Shown piece after piece: positions 48,213-56,112 of a stretch of DNA of 64,000 bases. The position numbers and the translations under genes were made by a program. This DNA comes from Bacteriovoracaceae bacterium. Lineage in GTDB: Bacteria; Bdellovibrionota; Bacteriovoracia; Bacteriovoracales; Bacteriovoracaceae. The DNA is taken from the NCBI GenBank assembly GCA_947450475.1, contig CANFVK010000001.1:496001-560000 (forward strand), in the 5' to 3' direction. The first letter of the stretch is position 1. The number at the start of each line of letters is the position of its first letter. A model generated the notes under the pieces. The model did not search any database and had not been told where the DNA came from. It worked only from the letters and a program-made list of their open reading frames with translations.

Positions 48213-48228
48213 TGCAGAAGCTTTGCCA
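48213..48228 (-). promoter_or_regulatory. Possible sigma-54 promoter of the Flp pilin operon
   Basis: On the minus strand TGGCAAAGCTTCTGCA keeps the invariant GG and GC at the exact -24/-12 spacing and matches TGGCAC-N5-TTGCA apart from two positions. The start would lie near 48202, about 34 bases before the pilin ATG. It is weaker than the ferredoxin promoter. Confidence 0.4.
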
Positions 48229-48311
48229 AAAATTTGGGGGGTTAAAAGGCAATAATTATGTAAATAAGACCTAAAAATGGGTTTAAAAATTGAACTGAAG
48301 TAAAAAGTTCA

Positions 48312-48340
48312 TTGCACGAATAAATCTTCGCGTTTAAAAT
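48312..48340 (+). promoter_or_regulatory. Probable leaderless promoter of the SPOR-domain gene
   Basis: TTGCAC (48312-48317) is 17 bases from TAAAAT (48335-48340), which ends 6 bases before the ATG at 48347. There is no Shine-Dalgarno, so transcription probably starts at the ATG. Confidence 0.5.
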
Positions 48341-48346
48341 TTATTC

Positions 48347-48988
48347 ATGGATTCAAAAACAAAATTATATGTCTTTGCTAAAAAAGAAGTTGCGCTCATT
48401 TTCATTTTTATGATCTTGATTGCCATTACCTCATTCGTTCTTGGTGTTAAAATTGGCAAGAATTATACTCTTGAGCTAGCTGGGGTGACCTCTTCGGACC
48501 AAAAAAAGGTAGTTGAACTACTCTCTAAAAATGAAGAAGAGCTCGAAGAGATCAAGAAAAATTCCGATGGGCACAATGTCGAAAGTACAGATATTGAGCA
48601 CAAACTTCAGGAAAAGATTTCTGAGCAGTTTGGCTCTCCGGGGCAAGAGCATGGCACTACTGCAGCTTCGCCTAATATGTCTGCAGAGAATCAGAAGACC
48701 TCTCATGATACTCATGAAGTTAAAACTACTCACTCTGATGGAATGAGTGGTAAGTTTACAATTCAGCTTGGTAGTCATCGTACTCTTAAAGAAGCTGAAG
48801 ATTTTGCTGAAGGTTTCAAGGCCCGTGGCTATGACCCGATTATTAATCAAATCGAGATTAAATCAAAAGGGACTTGGTATAGGGTGAGTTTGGGTGTTTT
48901 TGCTGGAGCTGAAGAAGCCAAGTCCTATATTGCGAAGGAAAAAACTCTCTTTATTGGACAAGACTATACCATCGTAAAAATGCCCTAA
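48347..48988 (+). CDS. SPOR-domain membrane protein
   Basis: A 213-residue bitopic inner-membrane protein: cytosolic start, one helix (about 15-34), a Glu/Lys-rich coiled-coil region (50-95), a His/Ser/Thr-rich linker (95-130) and a C-terminal SPOR domain (about 134-213: FTIQLGSHRTLKEAEDFAEGF, then GTWYRVSLGVF). SPOR domains bind glycan strands lacking stem peptides at the division site, as in FtsN and DamX, so a division or cell-envelope role is likely. The manC gene follows after 16 bases. Confidence 0.9.
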   Translation: MDSKTKLYVFAKKEVALIFIFMILIAITSFVLGVKIGKNYTLELAGVTSSDQKKVVELLSKNEEELEEIKKNSDGHNVESTDIEHKLQEKISEQFGSPGQEHGTTAASPNMSAENQKTSHDTHEVKTTHSDGMSGKFTIQLGSHRTLKEAEDFAEGFKARGYDPIINQIEIKSKGTWYRVSLGVFAGAEEAKSYIAKEKTLFIGQDYTIVKMP

Positions 48989-49004
48989 TTAACTTAGAGG
49001 ACAA

Positions 49005-50081
49005 ATGGTACAAGCTCTTCATTTATATTGTTTAATTATGGCCGGTGGCAAGGGGACGAGGTTCTGGCCGGAGTCCACTCAGTCCAAACCAAAGCAATAC
49101 CTTACTCTCACTGGTTCTAATTCACTTCTAACTGAAACACTTGATCGTCTTGAAGGTGTTGTCGCAGTAAATAACAGATTTATTATTACCGTCAAAGAGC
49201 AAGAAGAGCTTTGTCGAGATCATTCAAAAGCTAAAATTCAGCATCAGTGCATAGTGTTTGAACCATCTGGAAGAAATACTGCTCCCTGTATTCTACTTTC
49301 GATCGCCTCAATGTTAAAAAGCGGTTTGGGACCAGAAGATGTCGTGGCCATCATTCCCTCGGATCATGTGATCTTAAATAAAACGGGATTCCAACAAACT
49401 CTCTCAAAAGCGAGCGAATTTTCTAAGATAAATAAAAAAATTGTCACTATTGGTATTCCACCGCATTTTCCTCACACAGGATATGGTTACATCGAAAAAG
49501 GTGAAACAATTAATTCTGATTTTTTTAAAGTCGCAAGCTTCAAAGAGAAGCCACATTATGATCTTGCTAAAAAGTATATTGCAACCGGACATTTTTTGTG
49601 GAATGCCGGTATGTTTGTAGCACCAATTTCAGTTTTACTTGAAGAGTTTAAATTGCATGCACCTTTGCTGTTTCAATATTTTGATAAATTGCTCGAAAGT
49701 ATTGGAGATGACGAAAAAACGAAAGCAGTTTATGAACAATTACCTAGCGAATCTATAGATTATGCAATTATGGAAAAATCTAATCAAATCGTGGTTATTC
49801 CCGCAGGGTTTGATTGGAATGATTTAGGATCATGGGATGCATTGTCTTCAGTAGTCACTCAGACTCAAGAAAATACTCTAGTCAGCTCAGAGGGATCCTA
49901 CTTTAATAATTCAAGAGATAATGTTATTTACACACCTGGAAAATTCGTTTCTTTAATCAATATGGAAAAGCACATCGTTGTAGTCAATGATAAAGTTGTT
50001 TTAGTTGCACCATTAAAAGATTCTCAAGAAATAAAAAAGATTGTTGACCATTTGAAAATAGAGAAACCTGAACTTGTATAA
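49005..50081 (+). CDS. manC: Mannose-1-phosphate guanylyltransferase
   Basis: A 358-residue nucleotidyltransferase that makes GDP-mannose from mannose 1-phosphate and GTP. The pyrophosphorylase motif is MAGGKGTRFWPES (about 13-25); FEPSGRNTAPCILLS, IPSDHVI, GYGYIEKG, FKEKP and WNAGMF follow in normal order. It is the short single-function form, without the phosphomannose isomerase domain. AGAGG lies 4 bases before the ATG. It is likely co-transcribed with the SPOR gene and feeds envelope polysaccharide synthesis. Confidence 0.93.
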   Translation: MVQALHLYCLIMAGGKGTRFWPESTQSKPKQYLTLTGSNSLLTETLDRLEGVVAVNNRFIITVKEQEELCRDHSKAKIQHQCIVFEPSGRNTAPCILLSIASMLKSGLGPEDVVAIIPSDHVILNKTGFQQTLSKASEFSKINKKIVTIGIPPHFPHTGYGYIEKGETINSDFFKVASFKEKPHYDLAKKYIATGHFLWNAGMFVAPISVLLEEFKLHAPLLFQYFDKLLESIGDDEKTKAVYEQLPSESIDYAIMEKSNQIVVIPAGFDWNDLGSWDALSSVVTQTQENTLVSSEGSYFNNSRDNVIYTPGKFVSLINMEKHIVVVNDKVVLVAPLKDSQEIKKIVDHLKIEKPELV

Positions 50082-51116
50082 TTAAACATCCTGACGGCGA
50101 ACCGACCAAATAAAACCATCAAACCAAAAATGCATAAGTGAAGTTAGCAGCCAAAAAGCAGCTAGATATTCAACGTGAGAAGTCGTTTGGCGCAAACCTG
50201 CAAAAACGAACATAAATGGTAAAATGACTAAAAGAAAAATGAGATTTATACCTTTCCGATTGGTGACTTCAAGACCCGTGATTTTGGAGAGATTTCCTCT
50301 TTCGCTAACCAAAACGATAAAATAATACTGAAGAGCGTGGTAGATGTTTCCAAAAAAGATACCATCTGCAACAGTAAATAATGAAGCTGTAATTAAAGTC
50401 GTTGAGCCTGTAACAACAAATAGCGCTAATTTAGCTTTTGAGTATTTGTAGCCTTTTTTAATTAATTTTCGATATGAAAAAATATAATAAAGTATGTAGG
50501 AAATGCCAAAAACTACTAAAGGTATTCGCATCGAGGTGAGCCAATGACCATATTTTTGAATCATTTCTTCAGATAACTCAAAATATCGAATTAGGCTTTC
50601 ATGTCTTTGGGAGTCTGGTACAAAAGTAATGAGCACAAGATGCGGAAGCAGTCCTAAAACAAAACACATTCCAATGTCGAGCTTTCGACCGAGAATAGGA
50701 TCATTCCCAACTCTTCCATCATAGATGCGGCCAAAACCAAAAGTTTGCATTAAAGAATGCCATTCATCCCAGTATAACGCCAGGATCCCAAGTGCTCCAA
50801 ACAATAGGGGCGAAATCCACATTGCCACTAAGGTTAAAAGTGGAATCAGGGTGAAGCGATAGGGGTATCGTTTGAAAACATCCATATTGAGATGACTGCG
50901 AGTAAAGACCAAGAGAACATGAGAGTGAGTTAGTAGTGTTGCAAAGATTGCAAACCAATAGGGAGTTTCGCTGCCGTAAAGAAATGCTCCATGTTTAAGT
51001 CGGGGCTCGCAAATTAAGACTAAAAAGATAAGTGCAATTAATGGACAGCAAATGATAAAAGTCAGATCAGTTATTTTTGAATTAATGTACCAATTTTTTT
51101 TGATAATATCTTTCAT
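50082..51116 (-). CDS. Multi-helix membrane protein with conserved His motifs
   Basis: A 344-residue inner-membrane protein with about eight helices and no recognised family name. His-containing motifs at helix ends (LLTHSHVLLVFTRSH, WDEWHSLMQTFGFGRIYD, NIYHALQYYFIV, LMHFWFDGFIW) suggest bound metal or haem, or proton handling, as in membrane oxygenases; this is inference. Its ATG overlaps the purB stop by 4 bases, so it is translated from the same message. It converges with manC with no gap. Confidence 0.6.
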   Translation of the reverse strand: MKDIIKKNWYINSKITDLTFIICCPLIALIFLVLICEPRLKHGAFLYGSETPYWFAIFATLLTHSHVLLVFTRSHLNMDVFKRYPYRFTLIPLLTLVAMWISPLLFGALGILALYWDEWHSLMQTFGFGRIYDGRVGNDPILGRKLDIGMCFVLGLLPHLVLITFVPDSQRHESLIRYFELSEEMIQKYGHWLTSMRIPLVVFGISYILYYIFSYRKLIKKGYKYSKAKLALFVVTGSTTLITASLFTVADGIFFGNIYHALQYYFIVLVSERGNLSKITGLEVTNRKGINLIFLLVILPFMFVFAGLRQTTSHVEYLAAFWLLTSLMHFWFDGFIWSVRRQDV

Positions 51117-52417
51117 AAAACTCGCTTGAAGATATGGTCAACTGATTTTAGATAAATAGCCTGGAGACCATCGCGGTCTAACTCAGGAAGAATCATGCTT
51201 TGATTTTTCTTCAAAAGTTCTGACTGAATAAAATCTCTAAATTGCGAAGGTGTCTGTGTAGCAATAGGATCAAAAGAGGCAGCTTGAATGATTGAATAAA
51301 GCTCATCTCTTGTTAATTGCTCACAATGAGAAATTAAAAAATGAAGATAATAACTAGAAAGATAATGGGTATTATTTAATACTTTAGCCTCAATTGCTAA
51401 AGTATCTATTTCCAAAAGATTTATTGTTTCGCTGAAACGATTTAGTGAATAGACCAAAATTCCAAAATGGTCGGGTAGGTAGAGCCTTTCAGCGCTTGAA
51501 TGAGAAATATCTCTTTCATGCCATAGAATAGAATTTTCCAATGCGATATTTAAATGGGAACGAAGATAGCGAGCTAGTCCAGTGAGATTTTCGCATGAGA
51601 TAGGATTTTTTTTATGAGGCATAGTACTCGAGCCCTTCTGGCCTGATTTAAATCCTTCAGCAACTTCTTTCACATCTGAATGATGAAGATGGCGGATTTC
51701 AACTGCTAATCGTTCAATCGCATTTGCCAACATTGAGGTTATTGAGATCAGTTTTGATAAGCGATCCCTAGGTATAATTTGAGTAGAAACCATTTCAACA
51801 TTTAGGCCTAGCTTTTTTGCAACCATTTCTTCTATTTCTGGATTTAATATAGTGTAATTTCCCACTGCTCCAGAAAGTTGTATAGTGAGTTCGTTTTGAT
51901 AGAACTGTTCTAGATCAAGCTTTCTTCTTTTAAACTCGGCAAAGTGACCTAAAAGTTTTTGTCCAAAACTCATAGGTTCTGCATACATTCCGTGCGATCG
52001 CCCCAACGTTAAGAGCATTTTGTTTTCAATAGCACGCTTTTTAAGCGCGACCATTAACTGATCCAATGACTCAATAACAACATCCAAAGAAGCTTTAATT
52101 TGCAATGTAAGTGAGCTGTCAATAATGTCTGATGAGGTTACTCCATAGTGAAAATATTTTCCAATATCAGCTGGAAATTGTTCTGTAATGGAAGTGCAAA
52201 ATGCAATAACATCATGACGAGTGACGAGTTCGATTTCATCGATTCGATTTGGATTAATGATTGCTTTTGACTCGATAACTCTAGCGGTATTCAAAGGAAT
52301 TATTTTTTTTTCTTCAAGTGCCTTTAAGAGTTCAATTTCTATTTTAAAAAAAGTTTTAAATTTGTTTTCATCATTCCAAATGGAAGAGATCTCTTTAGAT
52401 TCATAACGAGGTATCAT
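51113..52417 (-). CDS. purB: Adenylosuccinate lyase
   Basis: A 434-residue enzyme of the fumarase/aspartase superfamily, acting twice in purine synthesis (SAICAR and adenylosuccinate cleavage). Markers are RHDVIAF (about 67), YFHYGVTSSDIIDSS (about 90), GRSHGMYAEP (about 140) with catalytic His, and the signature GSSTMPHKKNP (about 262). I chose the ATG at 52417, with AGG 7 bases upstream, rather than the TTG two codons earlier. Coupled to the following His-motif membrane protein gene. Confidence 0.95.
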   Translation of the reverse strand: MIPRYESKEISSIWNDENKFKTFFKIEIELLKALEEKKIIPLNTARVIESKAIINPNRIDEIELVTRHDVIAFCTSITEQFPADIGKYFHYGVTSSDIIDSSLTLQIKASLDVVIESLDQLMVALKKRAIENKMLLTLGRSHGMYAEPMSFGQKLLGHFAEFKRRKLDLEQFYQNELTIQLSGAVGNYTILNPEIEEMVAKKLGLNVEMVSTQIIPRDRLSKLISITSMLANAIERLAVEIRHLHHSDVKEVAEGFKSGQKGSSTMPHKKNPISCENLTGLARYLRSHLNIALENSILWHERDISHSSAERLYLPDHFGILVYSLNRFSETINLLEIDTLAIEAKVLNNTHYLSSYYLHFLISHCEQLTRDELYSIIQAASFDPIATQTPSQFRDFIQSELLKKNQSMILPELDRDGLQAIYLKSVDHIFKRVL

Positions 52418-52441
52418 AAACAAACCTACTGAATAAATGGA

Positions 52442-53092
52442 CTATAAGAAAAAACTCAAATCGAGACCAATAGTTAAATGACTTAAAGTTAGAGAACGCA
52501 TTGAACTTGTTTCCGAATCAGAATCTGGAGCTCTTTTTACGACCGCAAGATGATAAACAAACTGTGCCCCAAAGCTAAAGTAGTCCGAAGTTTTTTTATA
52601 GAGACCAAATTTCGCCAATAGACCGACACCGTTAAATGATTTACTTTGAACTGATTCTTTAAAAATATTATAGGTTAAATCAGTTGCTACAATTTCGTAC
52701 AAATTGTTTGAAGAGAAAAGGGCTTGGGCATATTTTGATTCTCTTGCGACACCTAAACCAAAAGAAGTTAAGGTACTTCTAGAGTTTTTGAGTTCGCTGT
52801 CACTGCTGCCTGTTGCATTTTGATTATTTAGAGTCATTTTGGAAAATAATCCAGATGTTGTAGAGGCAGAGCCTTCTATCCAAAAACTATCTATTCTATT
52901 AGCATATGAAAACAGAAAATTAGCAACATCTGTTGATTTGGAAAGGCTAGGGTTTACACCCAGAAGAAATGAGAAGCGGTTTGAATGTGAAGGGGCGAAA
53001 TTTTTCTCAGTATTCGCAACAAAATCATCTACACCATAGGCACAAGTTGAAGTTAGTAAAATAAGAAGTAATGATTTTAAAAAAAAGTTCAT
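52442..53092 (-). CDS. Exported barrel-like protein
   Basis: A 216-residue protein with a signal peptide (ending near AYG, residue 20). The mature part alternates aromatic and small residues and ends in Phe-Phe-Leu after an amphipathic strand (HLTIGLDLSFFL), as outer-membrane barrels do; about eight to ten strands are possible. The family was not recognised. It follows the TolC-like gene by one base on the minus strand, so it may work with that channel. Confidence 0.5.
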   Translation of the reverse strand: MNFFLKSLLLILLTSTCAYGVDDFVANTEKNFAPSHSNRFSFLLGVNPSLSKSTDVANFLFSYANRIDSFWIEGSASTTSGLFSKMTLNNQNATGSSDSELKNSRSTLTSFGLGVARESKYAQALFSSNNLYEIVATDLTYNIFKESVQSKSFNGVGLLAKFGLYKKTSDYFSFGAQFVYHLAVVKRAPDSDSETSSMRSLTLSHLTIGLDLSFFL

Positions 53093-53093
53093 T

Positions 53094-54866
53094 TTATTTA
53101 CCCTTTACTCTTATCGCCAATTGTTCGAAGTTTTCTCCAGGAAAATCTTCAAGCCCGGTGAGTTTTGCTAGTGTTAGTTTTTCGTTGAGATGCTGAAGCT
53201 TTATTTCTTCATATAAAATTTTAGTTTCAGTAAACTCTAACAATGCGAGATGGAAGTCATAATATTTTGCTTTATTCGCAAGGTAATTCTCTAATACGAT
53301 ATCAAACGTCTTTTGAATTGCCGGTAGTTTTGCCTCTAGAATAACAATTTGATTCTGAAGAGATAGGATGTTTTTATAAGTTTGTCTTACAAGTGATTGA
53401 GTAAAGTGTTGATTCTTTTCAAAATCTTTTAAAGAGATTTCTTTTTTAAGTCGCGAAAGTGCAAGCTTGTTTGAATTAAATAACCCATCTTCACCCGTAA
53501 TTGCCCAGCTTGCGTTTAAGCTTGCAACCAATTCAACATTACTTCCGCCTCCATATGTTTCATAGAGAGTGCTATTGGTTGTTGGGCCAAATTTCTTTGT
53601 GTAGGCTCCCAAGTTCATTGTAAATTTTGGCAAGGGCATATTTTCTTTTAAAGCGATATCGTACGACCGCTCAGCGTTCTCAATTTCAGTTTTGTTGTTC
53701 AATAGTGTTGGGTTATTTCTTTTTGAAAAATTTAGCGAATCGTCAAGCGTTAATTTAATTCTTATATAATCCAGATTTTCATTGATTACATATTTTGTTC
53801 CAATTTCATCAGCAATGAGAAATGACATCTTTTCGTCGGCAATGTCAGAATTTCTTTTGGCTTCATGGTAAACATCTTGTGCCGCTAGATACTCTGTTCG
53901 AGCTAAGTAATAATCTTGTTTTGATGTTTTTCCAATGGTGATTTTTTCTTTATTCAGTCTATAGATAAACGAAGCTTGGCGAAGTTGGTCTTGGCGAATT
54001 TTTTCAATGTTTTTTGTACTCATTAGTGAAAAGTAAGTCGCAATGAGTTCAAGTTTTAATTCACGTTTTGATTCATCGAAGATCTGCTTTGTTCTTTCAT
54101 AATTTGATTTTTTGTTCAGATAAAGTGCGTAATCTTTACCCCAGTTGAAGACAGTATATTCCCCAAGACTTAGCCCCAAAGATCCACTGGGAATAGTTGG
54201 GTTGGGGGAAGATGGAGCGCTACCAGAATGTATCATGCCAATTTTCTGATTTGCTGTCGTTAAGTTTATTTTTAAATCAGGCATCCAAAAAGCACTTTTT
54301 GCCCCACTGAATTGGATCTCATTGGCTTGATCTAATTGATAGCGGATATTTTGTTGGTAATTTTTACGAAGTCCTTGCTCAATAACATCGTTGAGTTGAA
54401 GATTTTTAAATGTATCAACAACTTTGTATTTGTCTGCTTCTTGAATATAAATTTCCGACTCGCTTATTTTTTGAGATCGAACTTTAGCTTCAGGTGTTAT
54501 TTTAGTTTTGGCTGGCTTTAAAAGTTCATCTTCATCCACGACTTGTATCTTCGCTTTTTCCTCAGCTTTGATTTCTTTTTTTTCTGCTGATTCAACAGGT
54601 TCAGATTCTGCCTTAACTTGAGGAGGCGCTTCAGGTGTCACTACCGGATTTTCGGTAACTGGAGCGGATGATTCGGTTGAATTCGTGGCATTCGGAGGAT
54701 TTTCAAGAGGTGGCTCCTCACTAAGGGCATCAGTTGGAGCATTTTCAACAGATAGGGCTTGAGGATCTTCACTTAGTTCAGGCTTGCTTTCTGTTGGTTG
54801 AGCAAAGGTATTATGGCTTAGTAGAACCGCCCAAAAGAGGAGAATGAATGTGATAGTATTTTTCAT
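53094..54866 (-). CDS. TolC-family protein with a long acidic, proline-rich N-terminal linker
   Basis: A 590-residue exported protein. After the signal peptide (1-22, ending TFA) there is a low-complexity segment of about 90 residues rich in Glu, Pro, Ser, Ala and Thr, then a Lys/Glu region (95-150), and from about 155 a TolC-like domain with two efflux repeats (LNDVIEQGLRKNYQQNI and AERSYDIALKENMPLP at the repeat starts). The linker is absent from ordinary TolC proteins and could span the periplasm or bind peptidoglycan. No Shine-Dalgarno; a -10-like TACAAT ends 7 bases before the ATG. Confidence 0.8.
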   Translation of the reverse strand: MKNTITFILLFWAVLLSHNTFAQPTESKPELSEDPQALSVENAPTDALSEEPPLENPPNATNSTESSAPVTENPVVTPEAPPQVKAESEPVESAEKKEIKAEEKAKIQVVDEDELLKPAKTKITPEAKVRSQKISESEIYIQEADKYKVVDTFKNLQLNDVIEQGLRKNYQQNIRYQLDQANEIQFSGAKSAFWMPDLKINLTTANQKIGMIHSGSAPSSPNPTIPSGSLGLSLGEYTVFNWGKDYALYLNKKSNYERTKQIFDESKRELKLELIATYFSLMSTKNIEKIRQDQLRQASFIYRLNKEKITIGKTSKQDYYLARTEYLAAQDVYHEAKRNSDIADEKMSFLIADEIGTKYVINENLDYIRIKLTLDDSLNFSKRNNPTLLNNKTEIENAERSYDIALKENMPLPKFTMNLGAYTKKFGPTTNSTLYETYGGGSNVELVASLNASWAITGEDGLFNSNKLALSRLKKEISLKDFEKNQHFTQSLVRQTYKNILSLQNQIVILEAKLPAIQKTFDIVLENYLANKAKYYDFHLALLEFTETKILYEEIKLQHLNEKLTLAKLTGLEDFPGENFEQLAIRVKGK

Positions 54867-54873
54867 AACTAAA

Positions 54874-54879
54874 ATTGTA
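54874..54879 (-). promoter_or_regulatory. -10 element of a probable leaderless promoter
   Basis: On the minus strand TACAAT (5 of 6 to TATAAT) ends 7 bases before the ATG of the linker-containing TolC gene, and no ribosome binding site is present. The -35 region is weak. Confidence 0.4.
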
Positions 54880-54918
54880 GAGAATTGAATTCAGACTGAA
54901 AAGCAATTTTCTGATTAC

Positions 54919-55281
54919 TTAGAGAGAAATACCGGGGCAGCCCTTGCGCACAATATTTTCTTCCTGGAATTGAATTTGAGCCTGCGTGAGAACTAGTTCA
55001 TTTTCCAAATGACCGAGGTTTATTTCAAGTTTTTTTTTGAGAGTTACTTTGTTTTCTGGTGTGATTTTTTGCAAATGCTTATTTCTTTCAATCATCGCCA
55101 TAATGCGCTGTTTGTTGGCAATTTTTTCTTGGCGCTTCTCACTGAGTAGCTCACATCGTCTACTTATCCCGGGATCAGTAATGACTGTGCGCTTATAATC
55201 CTGTCCAAAAGTGCTTTGAGGATTGAGAATCGCTATGAAGATAAAAAAACTCAGGTAAGTTGGGTAAATTCTTTGGGCCAT
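54919..55281 (-). CDS. Exported helical protein of unknown function
   Basis: A 120-residue protein with a signal peptide (about 1-26, ending TFG). The mature part is mostly one or two long charged helices (ERNKHLQKI through LVLTQAQIQFQEEN), with Cys residues near each end (RRCELL and KGCPG) that may form a disulfide holding a helical hairpin. No family recognised. It is upstream of the TolC-like gene on the same strand, 52 bases away, and could be a periplasmic partner. AGGAG and GGGA lie before the ATG. Confidence 0.5.
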   Translation of the reverse strand: MAQRIYPTYLSFFIFIAILNPQSTFGQDYKRTVITDPGISRRCELLSEKRQEKIANKQRIMAMIERNKHLQKITPENKVTLKKKLEINLGHLENELVLTQAQIQFQEENIVRKGCPGISL

Positions 55282-55341
55282 TCCCTGCTAACTCCTCTAT
55301 AATAACTAGGTTTATTATACCTATATTTGGAGATTTTTAAA

Positions 55342-56112
55342 GTGAGTAAAAAAAGAGTTCTCATTTTAATACCCGCTCGTTTTGCCTCGACACGTTTTCC
55401 AGGCAAACCGTTGGCGATGATAGCAGGTCGCTCGATGATTCAGCGGGTGCATCAAAATTGTCTCAAGGCAAATCATCCTAATATTGATTTTGAATCATTT
55501 GTTGTCACGGATGACCCAAAAATCGAAGACCACGTTAAATCGTATTCTCCAAATGTGGTCAGAGTCGATGATGATGTTATTTCAGGAACACTCCGAATAG
55601 AACTAGCTTATCAACGCTTTTATAAAAATTTTAATTTTGATTTAATCATTAATGTTCAAGGGGACGAGCCCTTGCTCGAAGCTGAAGATCTTACCTTCTT
55701 GGCCAATTATCATTTAAATAGTCCATTTGATATTGCTACATTGGTAAAAAAGCAAATTGGATTCAATGAAGACTTTTTTGATTTCAATAAAGTAAAGGTT
55801 GTGATGAATGAACTTAGTGGGCAAGCGTTCTATTTTTCTCGTTCATCCATACCTTACAAACGAGACGTTGCAAGCATTCACTTAGCCGATTATTGGTTTT
55901 TGCATATAGGAGTCTATTCATACAGACCTCACAGTTTAGCAAGGTTTGCTAATGCCAAAGAGACTCGATTGGAGAATTTAGAAAAACTTGAACAATTGCG
56001 TGCGCTCGAGATTGGTATGAGCATTGGTGCCTTGGAAACCTCTAGCACTATTGTTGGAGTCGACAAACCAGAAGATATTCTAAAAGTTGAAGAGGTACTA
56101 AATGTCAGATAA
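55342..56112 (+). CDS. kdsB: CMP-KDO synthetase (3-deoxy-manno-octulosonate cytidylyltransferase)
   Basis: A 256-residue enzyme that activates KDO with CTP for lipid A-core assembly. It opens with ILIPARFASTRFPGKPL and has the VVTDDPKI, VQGDEPLL and YFSRSSIPY motifs in family order. I set the start at the GTG at 55342, which has GGAG 9 bases upstream; the open frame begins earlier at a TTG that overlaps that ribosome binding site. First gene of a six-gene operon; overlaps pyrG by 11 bases. Confidence 0.95.
   Translation: MSKKRVLILIPARFASTRFPGKPLAMIAGRSMIQRVHQNCLKANHPNIDFESFVVTDDPKIEDHVKSYSPNVVRVDDDVISGTLRIELAYQRFYKNFNFDLIINVQGDEPLLEAEDLTFLANYHLNSPFDIATLVKKQIGFNEDFFDFNKVKVVMNELSGQAFYFSRSSIPYKRDVASIHLADYWFLHIGVYSYRPHSLARFANAKETRLENLEKLEQLRALEIGMSIGALETSSTIVGVDKPEDILKVEEVLNVR

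Noticed and set aside
55304..55326. Inverted repeat TAGGT-N7-ACCTA between the divergent genes before kdsB
   Set aside because: Arms of only 5 bases in an AT-rich promoter region; too weak to call an operator.
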